From Lunularia cruciata (taxonomy: Eukaryota; Streptophyta; Marchantiopsida; Lunulariales; Lunulariaceae), in contig OX419756.1 in assembly GCA_948567375.1 (NCBI GenBank), forward strand, positions 34,078,552 through 34,142,551: a stretch of 64,000 nucleotides of DNA. The letters are read 5' to 3'. The position numbers were made by a program, and so were the translations under genes. Of the stretch, positions 9,306 to 19,839 are shown piece after piece. Positions within the stretch are counted from its first letter, which is position 1. Each line of letters begins with the position of its first letter. Below the pieces are notes generated by a model. That model saw only the letters and a program-made list of their open reading frames with translations, was not told where the DNA came from and did no database searches.

Positions 9306-12300
9306 CAATTCTAGACCCTTAGAGTGTTGTTTTGGAATGTTCATGGTCTCACACATACCAAGTACTCAAGCGCTAAACCTGTGTGGGAAGATGCTGATCT
9401 GATCAATCTTGTGGAGACATGGGAACATGAAGGAAACACCATTCAAGACATTGAAGGTTTCATTCTTGTTGGTTCAACTTGGAACAAGCGGAGGCAACAC
9501 AGAGGAAGGGGCTTTGGAGGTATTGCTACTTACGTCAGATTTGGTTTTGAAAAATCAGTCTCTTTGATAGGCCAAGACTCAAGTGGAAAATACCAATGGC
9601 TGAGGATTGGAGGAGTTGCTACACCTTGCTTCCTTGCTGTTTGTTACTTTGCCCCATTGACATCACCAATCTATTCAAGCGGATCTCTCAACACCATGCA
9701 ACCTTTCCACTCCTTGACAAAGGATGTGTTGGAATTTCAAAGTAAAGGTGCAGAACTTATTCTTGGTGATTTCAATGCTAGGATCCAAACCTCTCAAATT
9801 CCTGAGTTTAGTGACCTTGAGAATGACCCTTTCCATAACTTGATAGATCATTCTAGTGCTTGGTCCCGCTCTTCCAAAGATCTCATATCCAACTCCATGA
9901 GTGAGCACTTTTTGAGCTTTGGCACCAATTGTAGCTTCAAGATCTTGAATGGCCTTTCTCAATTTCCAGAAACTTGTAAGAGCACATGCTTTGCTTCTGG
10001 TGGATCCAGCACTATAGATTATATGCTCACCTCACCCAGTGATATACACATTGTCTCAGATTTTGTTGTTTTAGATCCTCAACCTGAATCTGACCATGCA
10101 CCTTTATCTTGTGTCATCCTTCTTTCTTGCCTCAATAGAACCACATTACCTATTGACCATGCCTTTAGGGGGAAACTCCGTCTTGATTTTCACAAGCGAG
10201 ATTTGTACCAACAAGCTATCCATGAGAAATTGAGCTCTATGGAGTGGAGTTCTGATTTTCAACAACGTAGTGATCAGTTGATTGAGCTTCTTCAATCTAC
10301 ATCAACAACTCTGTTTCCACGAGGTTCTCACAGGAAGAGACTTGGTCTCCCTTGCAATCAGTGGTTTGATGCTGACTGTAAAATGGCAAGGATGAAAGCT
10401 ATGGATAGGTCTCTTGATCAGATTGCACAAAATCAGGCTTTTGTCTCTTATAGAAAGTTGGTGAAGTGCAAGAAGCGAGCGTTCTTGAGACTCAAGGGGG
10501 TTGAGTTGAGCATTGAATTGAGGAGCAATCCTATGGCTTTTTGGCAGAAAGTAACCATCAGATCTCCATCTCCATCGTTGGATGTGAATGAGCTTTGTGA
10601 ATATGTGAAGGATCTGTACTTTTTCCCAGATGCTCCAAGCATGGCACCTTGCCTTGGATCTGCTCTCACCATCTCTGAAGCTGATGTCCACTACCAATTG
10701 AAGAAGTTGGCCAATGGTAAGGCTGAAGACCTTGATGGACTATGTGTTGAACTTCTGAAGTGGGGTGGTAGCCATCTGATTTCAGTACTCACTTCTCTCT
10801 TGAATCAGGCCATCAGGTGTGGCTTTTCTAATAGATGGTGCTTCAAGAAGGTTCCTATTCACAGTTCCTATTCACAAGTCTGGTCAGAGAGATATTTTCA
10901 CCAATTATCGTACCATTCTAGTGGGTAGTATCTTTGCCAAGTTGTACGGTCGAATTTTGGAGTCTAGGTTGAGTACTTGGGCTGAAAAGCATAGAATTCG
11001 AGCTAACTGCCAAGCGGGTTTCAGATCAGGCTTTAGTACTTTGGATCATCTATTGGTACTCCATCTTTTGTGGTGGAAATCCAAAGGTGTTGGGAGAGCT
11101 CTCTATGTTGCATTTATTGATTTCAGGAAGGCCTTTGATAAGGTGCTTAGGAAATCTCTAAGTGAAAGACTCACTCAAGTTGGTGTTTCAGCTGATCTGA
11201 TTGGTGCTATCTCTAGACTCTATGAGAAAGTGGTTGTGAAACTTTCATCTTTGAGCTCTCAAGATGTCCTTAGCACAATGGGTGTGATTCAAGGCTGCTC
11301 TCTATCTCCAACTCTATTTGGAATCTTCATCGATGATCTGGAGAGATTACTCATGGAAACTGGAGCTACTGGTGTACAGGTTGGCTCTTTGATGATACAT
11401 GCACTACTGTATGCTGATGATGTAGTGCTTCTCTCCACCAATCCAGAGGGTTTACAGAAGCTGTTGGATTCTCTTCTCTTGTTTTGCAATAAAACAAAGA
11501 TGGAAGTGAACCTTGACAAGTCCAAGGTGATTGTGGTAGGTTCTAAAGGTGTCACACCTTTCTTTTTTGATGGACAGCAATTGGAGCAGGTTTCTTTTTA
11601 CAAGTACTTGGGCCTTGAGTTTGCTCATGACTATAGTTGGTCTACTTGTGTGAAGATGAGAATCAATGCAGGCTTTAGAGCTTTGTATTCACTCATGAAC
11701 CGCTCTAGACTTGCCCACCTTACCACATGGGAGTTGAAGAAGGTGTTGTTCAGATCTCTTGTGCAGCCGGTGGTTCTCTATGGTGCTCAGATTTGGGGTC
11801 CAGGTACTAAGAAGACATGGTGGCAAAAGGTGGAGAAAGTTCAGAAATTGTTTTTGTGTGATGAACTTGGGGTGAGGACTCAAACTCCTTATGTATTGCT
11901 GCTTGCTGAAACCGGGTTTTTGCCACTTGAGGCTGAAGCTTTGTTTTTAGCTATCACATATGCCACTAAGGTGAGGTCCATGGAGCATGAGAGACTTCCC
12001 TACCAAGCTTTTTGTGCCACTCTATCTATCGGTTGGTATACAGATCTGATTGCATGGGCCACAAGGTGGAATGTTTGTGAGCAACATTGGAGGTTGGAGC
12101 CTATTGCACTACGAGAAGTGATCAAGGAGCAGTTCTTACTTCGCTTATGGCAGCAGCCCGGTACCAAGATGGTGTTCTATCAGCAGTTTGTAAATCCTAT
12201 GTTGGTGTATTGTGAGCAAGATTATCTCTTGGCTAGGATTTCTACTTCACTTAGACATGTTATTGCTCAATATAGAACAAGTTCTCATAGACTAGAAGTA

Positions 12301-12549
12301 GAACAAGGACGTTGGCAGCAGATAGAGCACTCCATGCAACTTTGCAAATTGTGTACTATGAGCAAAGTTGAGGATGAGCATCATGTGTTGATTGTTTGCC
12401 CTTGTTACATGCAGATTAGAGTTAGACATCAGATTACTTGTAGTGATTTCTCAACTCTCTTACAAGTTGAAGCTTTAGCATTAGGGAAGTACATGATTGA
12501 GGTTAGTATACATCGTACCAATTTGTTACAGATTGGTCAGATGCCCTAG
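9306..12549 (+). pseudogene. LINE ORF2 polyprotein (copy C): endonuclease, RT, zinc tail
   Basis: This is the most complete ORF2 in the window, about 1,080 codons, in phase with ORF1. The endonuclease spans about 9324-10,120 (LFWNVHGLTH, LVETWEH, LILGDFNARI, SDHAPLS). The RT spans about 10,640-11,650, with KAFDKVLRKSL, IQGCSLSPTLFG and LLYADDVVLLS. The C-terminal region ends in CKLCTMSKVEDEHHVLIVC, a CCHC motif of the zf-RVT kind. Two lesions are visible: a TAG just after the ORF1 stop (CAG in other copies), and a 13-bp tandem duplication of gttcctattcaca at about 10,853-10,878 that shifts the frame. The enzyme would nick and reverse-transcribe at the target site. Confidence 0.9.
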
Positions 12550-12650
12550 GCCCTTGCCTAGGCTCACATTTCATGTGTTTTGTATTGTGTTTTCAGCCTT
12601 TTGACTCTTTGGGTCTTTCGGGCTTTATATTTCATTGTTCATTGTTGTTC
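12550..12650 (+). terminator. LINE 3' UTR with hairpins and ATTGTTC-type tail
   Basis: Just past the ORF2 stop, two CCTAGG palindromes flank CCCTTG and can pair as a stem. Next comes a block with GACTCTTTGGGTC and pairing AGCC/GGGCT arms. The element then ends in ATTGTTCATTG repeats with no poly(A). The same 3' block is present in copies B, D, E, F, H, I and J, and alone in two tiny insertions. It is probably the structure the RT recognises. Confidence 0.7.
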
Positions 12651-12651
12651 A

Positions 12652-14030
12652 TGAAATTTGAGGTACCTAGATATTATAATTTTTCCACTAACCTTAAGCA
12701 ATCAATTTTCAATGTAAATTTCTAAGTGAGTTGATTCTAATGACACAAAGATCACTTCATTTGGATCATTGAGTACAAAGATACAATAGCTTGAATCTAC
12801 ACACATAGGTAGATCTTAACACAAACTACTTGGAAGTATAAGAGTGAATCAATTGCTCATATCATTTGCACTGGAAACTCAAATTGCTCAACTTTAGATT
12901 CAATAGAAAACTTATGCCTGTGTAGTTCTTATGACATAAGAATCTCCTAAATTTGGTCTGTGAGTGAAGAGAACTTCCCCTCCAAAGTTGGTACTCCAAA
13001 CACCAAGATCCAAATAGAGCTTGTAAGTCTTAGGTTTTGATGCGACAATAATCATTGGATTTGCGCTGATGACCACGGAGCAATACCTCTCCAAATTTTT
13101 GCCCTATCACATGGAGTTTTCAAAACTTCAAGAGAATTCAAAAATCAATAACTCCTTGTATAATGCTCAAAAATGCACAAAGTGTCCCTTGAAAGAAAGC
13201 TTTTGGAATGGTGCTTCTAATGAGACCCCAATAACTCTATTTGTTCAAGTATTGGAAAAGATACAAGCATCTGAGTATCTGCCAACTAAACTCCAAAATC
13301 AATAACCATTCATGAAGAATAGATGAGAATGAGAATTATCACCACTTCTTGCTCAAAACCCTATATGTTGTGAGCTTGCACTTGAAAAAGAGCTTTTAAT
13401 TCACAGAGTCTGATGCAAAAATCTTTATTGGATTTGCACTTGTGGTTGTAGAGCAATACCCCTCCAAATTTTTGCACCATCACAAAAACTACTCAAAGCT
13501 TCTACGGAATTCAAAATTTCAGAACTCTTTTTGTACTACTCCTAAATGCAAAAGCTTCAGATTGAAAGAAAGTTCCCAACATGAGGCTTCTAATGAATCC
13601 CTAATCACTCTATTTGCTAAAGAATTGGCAGAGATACAATCGTTCAAAATTGCAGTTCAAAATCTGCCAAAGATGATAAAATTTTAATACTTATAACTTT
13701 TTGCACATATGTGATCTCCAAGCGTACTTAATACCAATCAAAAGAGTTGCTCAAGGCGCATCTACTGCCACAATAATCACTCCATTTGGACTCATAATGA
13801 TGAAGAAACTAGCTCTCAAATATGGATCCTCTGTCAAAAATTCAATTACTCATAACTTTCAGCACAAAACTCAAAATGTTGCAATCTTGAAATTCGTGGA
13901 AAGCTCTTGGCAAGGCGCTTCAAACAAGACCAATATCAAAAAAATTGGACAAGTAAGTACTGAGATATGATATGCCAAACTTTTGGGTAATATCCTCTCT
14001 CAATCTTCCTAAATCTCTTGATCCCACATC
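12652..14030 (-). repeat. LINE leader, distal part, continuing the copy at 283-516
   Basis: The minus strand matches the leaders of copies E, H and I, starting exactly where the fragment at 283-516 was interrupted. The ~180-bp units are recognisable throughout. It ends near 14,010-14,030 with the conserved first bases of the element (ccaaacttttgggtaatatcc on the plus strand). There is no coding capacity. Confidence 0.7.
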
Positions 14031-14673
14031 AAATATTGTGAATAGGAACTACCTTGTTCAAGCACCGTCTATCAAGAAAGCCACACTTTATTGCCTCATT
14101 CAAGAGTGAAGTGCGTATTGGAATGAGATGTTTACCACCCCACTTCAAAATTTTAACCCATAGTCTATCAAGGTCTTCAGCCTTACCATTGGCCAACTTC
14201 TTGAGTTGGTACTTGACATCAACTTCAGAGATGGTGAGAGCAGATCCAAGACTAGGTGCCATGCTTGGAGCATTAGAGAAAAAGTACAGATCATTCACAT
14301 AGTTACAAAGTTTGGTCAAATCCAATGATGGAGATGGAGATCTCACTGTTACCTTCTTCAAGAAAGCCTTGGGGGTGCTTCTCAACTCAGTGCTCAACTC
14401 AATCCCCTTGAGTTTCAAGAATGCCCGCTTCTTGCATTCACCAACTTTCTATAAGAGACAAAAGCCTGATGTTGTGCAATCTGATCAAGTGACCTATCCA
14501 TAGCTTTGATCCTTGCTATTTTATAGTCTTCATCATACCACCTATTGCAAGGGAGACCAAGTCTTTTCCTGTGAGAACCTCTTGGAAATAAAGTATTTGA
14601 TGTAGATTGAAGAAGTGCAACCAACTAATCACTACGTTCTTGAAAATCAGAACTCCACTCCATAGAGCTCAAA
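14031..14673 (-). pseudogene. LINE ORF2 fragment (copy L), endonuclease-RT linker
   Basis: The minus strand encodes the region between endonuclease and RT: SMEWSSDFQ, then GSHRKRLGLPCNRWYD, VTVRSPSPSLDL, KLANGKAEDLD and ending at VVPIHN. A frameshift near 14,415 splits it into two frames. It begins abruptly after a leader fragment, so ORF1 and the endonuclease were deleted between them. Confidence 0.8.
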
Positions 14674-15081
14674 ATTTTCAGAGCCTAAAATCTCCCAAAG
14701 ATGATAGAATTTGAATCCTTGTAACTTTCTACATAGATGTGGTCTTCAAGTGTGCTTGATATCAATCAAAAGAGGTGTTCAAGATGCATGAACTGCCATA
14801 AAAATCACTCCATTTGGATAGCATATGATGAAGATTCAAACTCCCAAATTTGGATCCTCTATCAAAAATATTAGTCATAACTCTTTGTAGTGAGTTCAAA
14901 ACGATACAATTATGGTAAGTATAGAAAGATCTTGGCAAGGCGCTTCTAACAAGACCAGAATCGCAGTGTTTGGAGATGTATGTAGTGAGATATGGCTCAC
15001 CAAACTTTTAGGACTCCTCTCCTCTCAAATTGTCGAATCCTCCAAGTCAACATCTCCAACACTAGAAATCTTGTGCATAGT
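14674..15081 (-). repeat. LINE leader fragment (copy L), first two units
   Basis: The minus strand matches the first about 400 bp of the LINE leader (compare 4,970-5,300). It is joined directly to the ORF2 fragment on its left. Its right end meets the broken start of Gypsy element X at 15,082. Confidence 0.65.
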
Positions 15082-15535
15082 AGCCAGCACAAAGGCAATG
15101 TGAGCATTGCACCAATTTGGTCACACTAGCGGCCGATGCTTTGACCTACACTCGGAGTTATGGAGTGGTAGGGCTGCTATGGCAGGTAGTAGAGGAGCTC
15201 TAGTTCATCAAGGATGAGGTGGTAGAAGATCTACACCTAGTAGAGGTGCAATACCTACCCTTACTTCTGTTACAGCTATGGCTACTTGGATTGAGTAGTT
15301 GGAGCAAAGATTGCTAGTATGGCCATTGCTTAGAGGAGATTAGATTTGGGTGTTGAGGCTTCCACCTCATATGCTAGTGTTAAAGATGCTTTGGACTTCA
15401 TGTGCAGAGCAGCACAGGTGGATGCACCTACAGCAATGACTAGGAATGTAGTACATGCTCCAGAGCCTAGAGGAGCATCAGTGGAGTTGGATCCACAGAG
15501 AGGAGAGGTTGGGAAAGGCTACCTGACTATCTGAG
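15082..15535 (+). pseudogene. Gag C-terminal fragment of X
   Basis: The translation follows the gag of Y: a CCHC knuckle related to CEHCHRFGHTSDRC, a Gly/Arg-rich stretch, and the segment GVEASTSYASVKDALDFMC. Unlike Y, this copy lacks the LINE mini-insertion within ALDFMC, which shows the original target sequence. After 15,560 about 590 bp are deleted relative to Y, taking out the protease active site. Confidence 0.75.
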
Positions 15536-15579
15536 GCATTGCAGATAACATCCCTAGCTCCTATATGTCCACTTGCAGG

Positions 15580-16165
15580 TGGGTAGGTGGTGATGGAGAT
15601 GGTGAGAGCTCAAGCTTTTGATTCAATAGTTGAGTCATATGATGTGCTAGTTGGAGGAGCATTGTTATACGCCATGGATTTAAGCATTGACTATTGGGAG
15701 GAGATAGCCTCCTATAGACCAGGTTGGCAGTCTGGTGAGGGACAAGTATGTTGCCTACTAGTACGCTTCAATAGTGGTAGTCTTGGCTCACTACAGTCCG
15801 GGACCATGGCAACATCAGTTTCAGCTTTCAGTGGTACAGTTACTTGGCTTGGTGACTTGTTGGAGGGAATGCCCATGCAGAGAATACTCCAATACCAAAG
15901 TAAATCACTTGGATTTGGAGTACGAGTGGGATTGTTCCATCCACCTTGGATGTTCCATTGTGGAGTTCAAAAGAGGCATTGCAACATCATGTAGATCAGT
16001 TGGTGCAACAGGCTTGGAGTGGAGCCTTTGTACCAACAATGAACAATGTAATATAAAGCCTGGAAGACCTTAATAGATGAGTGTGAGGATGAGCCACTAA
16101 AGTCACTTACCTTGACACCTTTGGATATCATACTCATTGCTTGGCAATATCCAATAAAGGGAGTA
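15580..16165 (+). pseudogene. Protease C-terminal part and spacer of X
   Basis: It encodes VRAQAFDSIVESYDVLVGGA, the same segment that follows the LDSGA protease site in Y, and continues into the spacer before the methyltransferase. The active-site segment itself is lost. A 35-bp piece of LINE 3' end interrupts the spacer at 16,035. Confidence 0.7.
16035..16069 (-). mobile_element. 35-bp LINE 3'-end insertion in X
   Basis: The plus strand reads aacaatgaacaatgtaatat and continues into aaagcctggaagacc, which is the last about 35 bases of the LINE in reverse orientation. Element Y lacks it at the same site (compare about 61,290 on the minus strand). It is an extremely short 5'-truncated LINE copy. 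No clear target duplication is visible. Confidence 0.65.
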
Positions 16166-17150
16166 TGTCTATTGGAGTTATTCTGTTGGATTAGCACAAG
16201 ACTAACTATGGTACTACAGGCGGGTATACAAGTATAGAGGTACTTGTATGTGAAGAGAGATGAGACTACTAGGTGAGTCTCTCTACACCATGTGGCACAC
16301 TTGGCCCATTGGTATCCTAAGTTATTACCAATATCAACAGTCAAAGGTTACCAAAAGACCCTACCAGCAAACATTTCTTTATTGGGGGTACATGATTTAG
16401 AGAGATATGGGACTATTCACTTGGTGATTTTTGGATGGCCATGTTAGGTACATACTCGTGTTGGTCGAGGTTTGGGTCTTTAGGATCCTTGTTCTAGTGT
16501 GTTTTGGGAGATGTTACGGATACAATGACATCTCCAAGATCATTAGGCCATTTCTCTAGCTTACATTTTGGAGAATGTTCCTTTGATGGGTGATTCTCGC
16601 ACCAGAGTGGTGGTGAGTACACATCAAGTCCATTCTTGGATAGCACCTACAATATTGTTAGATGCAGCCCGAGTGGGATCACGGGCTAATTGTCTTTGTC
16701 TTAGGTGGACAAACCTCTTACCTAGAGAGGTTTTATAGCGTGCTTATGATAGGATTCAATGACTTGACCACATTCTTGTTGATGACATCTTGGATATTGG
16801 GCGTCAGTCTCAAATGGTGGTAGTGGCTCATAGGTCACCTATGGCAGTGTGAACCTATTTGGATAGCCTAGAGCCGCATTTCCCACACTCATGAGTTTCC
16901 CAAGCTCTCATGCTTTTGAGAGGGAGGACTTGGACTCGTTTTGGACTCACAATCACATTAGTTGGTGTAGCCCAATGCCAATGAGTTTTTGCATCGGTAT
17001 CACTATTGTTCTAGTAGTGTTAGCGGCATCCAAACATCAGGTATTAGGTTAGGCTATGGACCTGAACTGTTTCACCTAGATTGTGAGCCTTGGCTTGGCA
17101 AAGCAATGTAGGATGCACTTGATAGGCATCACCACTCGGACATTTCTGAG
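16166..17150 (+). pseudogene. DNMT3-like cytosine methyltransferase of X (decayed)
   Basis: The methyltransferase motifs follow in order. Motif I is degraded (LLELFCWIST against LLELFGGIST in Y). The catalytic loop keeps GWPC. Motif VI reads ILENVP, the usual ENV, where Y has ENF. The AARVGSRA segment and a motif-X-like block (GQAMDLNC in Y) follow. Several stops interrupt it: WPC is followed by TAG where Y has CAG, and LQDP has TAG for CAG. X therefore confirms the domain as a shared part of this Gypsy family. It is not functional here. Confidence 0.8.
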
Positions 17151-17597
17151 CGATATGCCTATCACAACAATTCAGGCCCATGTTGGGGGAAATGGACCAG
17201 GTGGATAGGGTTTTCTTAGGATGCAACCAGTGGCTACTAGGGAGAGTGGTCTACTTAGATTACACCCTTGGTCTACTTTATTTGGGATGCAACTAGAGGA
17301 TTGAGGAGCATGTAGCTAGAGTGGAGGGAGTTTTCAAACATAGGTTTGGACCTCTAGTGGTCGGGAGCATGACACTACTGCTCCCAAGGGCCAAGTGAAG
17401 TAGCCAATCAGCACATATTCCACTCCTACAATAGTTATAGAGGATACTTGGGAGCCAAATCTTGGACCCAAGCTTACTAGAGAGGAAAGACAAAGGGTTT
17501 GGAAGTTCTTGAAGAGCTACACAAGTTTTTTTGCCTATAGTATGAAGGATTTGGGTACTCTAAAAGGACCTATTATATAGATTGAGTTGACTATCAA
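17151..17597 (+). pseudogene. X linker before RT
   Basis: It corresponds to 60,250-59,730 of Y, including the segment TIVIEDTWEPNLGPKLT and the start of the RT region (LKGP, then IELT). It breaks off where the tail of LINE D is inserted. No known domain is present. Confidence 0.7.
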
Positions 17598-19749
17598 TAC
17601 AATGAAACAACAATGAATTATAAAGCCTGAAAGACCCAAAGAGTCAAAAGGCTGGAAACACAATACAAAACACATGAAATGTGAGCCTAGGCAAGGGCCT
17701 AGGGCATCTGACCAATCTGTAACAAATTGGTCCGATGTATACTAACCTCAATCATGTACTTCCCTAATGCTAAAGCTTCAACCTGTAAGAGAGTTGAGAA
17801 ATCACTACAAGTAATCTGATGTCTAACTCTAATCTGCATGTAACAAGGGCAAACAATCAACACATGATGCTCATCCTCAACTTTGCTCATAATACACAAT
17901 TTGCAAAGTCGCATGGAGTGCTCTATCTGCTGCCAACGTCCTTGTTCTACTTCTAGTCTATGAGAACTAGTTCTATATTGAGCAATAATATGTCTAAGTG
18001 AAGAAGAAATCCTAGCCAAGAGATAATCTTGCTCACAATACACCAACATAGGATTTACAAATTGCTGATAGAACACCATCTTGATACCGAGCTGCTGCCA
18101 TAAGCAAAGTAAGAACTGCTCCTTGATCACTTCTCGTAGTGCAATAGGCTCCAACTTCCAATGTCGCTCACAAACACCTGATGGCCTCATTCAAGAGAGA
18201 AGTGAGTACTGAAATCAGATGGCTACCACCCCACTTCAGAAGTTCAACACATAGTCCATCAAGGTCTTCAGCCTTAGCATTGGCCAACTTCTTCAATTGG
18301 TAGTGGACATCAGCTTCAGAGATGGTGAGAGCAGATCCAAGGCAAGGTGCCATGCTTGGAGCATCTGGGAAAAAGTACAGATCCTTCACATATTCACAAA
18401 GCTCATTCACATCCAACGATGGAGATGGAGATCTGATGGTTACCTTCTGCCAAAAAGCCATAGGATTGCTCCTCAATTCAATGCTCAACTCAACCCCCTT
18501 GAGTCTCAAGAACGCTCGCTTCTTGCACTTCACCAACTTTCTATAAGAGACAAAAGCCTGATTTTGTGCAATCTGATCAAGAGACCTATCCATAGCTTTC
18601 ATCCTTGCCATTTTACAGTCAGCATCAAACCACCAATTGCAAGGGAGACCAAGTCTCTTCCTGTGAGAACCTCGTGGAAATAGAGTTGTTAATGTAGATT
18701 GAAGAAGCTCAATCAACTGATCACTACGTTGTTGAAAATCAGAACTCCACTCCATAGAGCTCAATTTCTCATGGATAGCTTGTTGGTACAAATCTCGCTT
18801 GTGAAAATCAAGACGGAGTTTCCCTCTAAAGGCATGGTCAATAGGTAATGTGGTTCTATTGAGGCAAGAAAGAAGGATGACACAAGATAAAGGTGCATGG
18901 TCAGATTCAGGTTGAGGATCTAAAACAACAAAATCTGAGACAATGTGTATATCACTGGGTGAGGTGAGCATATAATCTATAGTGTTGGATCCACCAGAAG
19001 CAAAGCATGTGCTCTTACAAGTTTCTGGAAATTGAGAAAGGCCATTCAAGATCTTCAAGCTACAATTGGTACCAAAGCTCAAAAAGTGCTCACTCATGGA
19101 GTTGGATATGAGATCTTTGGAAGAGCGGGACCAAGCACTAGAATGATCTATCAAGCTATGGAAAGGGTCATTCTCAAGGTCACTAAACTCAGGAATCTGA
19201 GAGGTTTGGATCCTAGCATTGAAATCACCAAGAATAAATACTGCACCTTTACTTTGAAATTCCAACACATCCTTTGTCAAGGAGTGGAAAGGCTGCATGG
19301 TGTTGAGAGATCCGCTTGAATAGATTGGTGATGTCAATGGGGCAAAGTAACAAACAGCAAGGAAGCAAGGTGTAGCAACTCCTCCGATCCTCAGCCATTG
19401 GTATTGTCTACTTGAGTCTTGGCCTATCAAAGAGACTGATTTTTCAAAACCAAATCTGACGTAAGTAGCAATACCTCCAAAGCCCCTTCCTCTATGTTGC
19501 CTCCGCTTGTTCCAAGTTGAACCAACAAGAATGAAACCTTCAATGTCTTGAATGGTGTTTCCTTCATGTTCCCATGTCTCCACAAGATTGATCAGATCAG
19601 CATCATCCCACACAGGTTTAGCGTTTGAGTACTTGGTATGTGTGAGACCATGAACATTCCAAAACAACACTCTAAGGGTCTGGAATTGCTATGCGGTAGT
19701 TGACAATTTCCTTTGGGTGATCATAGCTCTATTGTCTCTCAAGAATGCA
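17598..19749 (-). mobile_element. LINE copy D (internal deletion, 5' part missing)
   Basis: The 3' tail lies at 17,598-17,640, in reverse orientation inside X. The copy holds the last codons of ORF1, the shared TAG, the endonuclease and only the tail of ORF2. The 3' tail of copy E abuts it at 19,750 within the ORF1 codons for VAFLRD. Confidence 0.85.
17699..19688 (-). pseudogene. LINE ORF2 of copy D with RT core deleted
   Basis: The endonuclease and linker are intact from the TAG (19,689-19,691) to NEAIRC at about 18,180, where they join CERHWKLEP of the C-terminal region. About 1.2 kb is lost, including the whole RT palm with YADD. The junction bears a short tgt microhomology. The tail keeps the CKLC-x8-H-x4-C motif. 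The result is an endonuclease plus zinc tail without RT, so the copy depends on others for movement. Confidence 0.85.
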
Positions 19750-19839
19750 ATGAACAATGAACAATGAAATATAAAACCCAAAGAGTCAAAAGGCTGGAAA
19801 CACAATACAAAACACATGAATGTGAGCCTAGGCAAGGGC

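Larger units (their letters stand above)
4908..12650 (+). mobile_element. LINE copy C (full length, interrupted by copy B)
   Basis: This copy has every part: leader (4908-6240 and 8073-8465), ORF1 (8466-9305), ORF2 (9306-12549), and a 3' UTR with an ATTGTTC-type tail. Copy B lies inside the leader. Without B the element is about 5.9 kb. It begins with four tandem gagagacagtg-like units. Lesions are a TAA in ORF1, a second TAG just after the ORF1 stop, and a frameshift near 10,853. Confidence 0.85.
15082..17597 (+). mobile_element. Gypsy element X, left part (gag end, protease end, DNMT)
   Basis: This stretch matches element Y in reverse orientation, from the second zinc knuckle of gag through the protease tail and the methyltransferase to the linker before RT. 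It starts abruptly at 15,082 and stops at 17,597 where LINE D begins; X resumes at 25,386. About 370 bp of RT present in Y are missing at the break. Many stops and C-to-T changes show that X is older than Y. Confidence 0.85.

Noticed and set aside
12340-12410. Zinc-finger transcription factor (CKLC and H/C residues)
   Set aside because: The motif is the C-terminal zinc tail of LINE ORF2 and recurs at the same position in copies B to J.
18297-18683. Open frames of about 70-130 codons opposite LINE ORF2 (also at 10,302-10,697 and 21,670-22,056)
   Set aside because: They lie antisense to the conserved endonuclease-RT linker and recur only because the LINE copies recur. Their translations show no domain.
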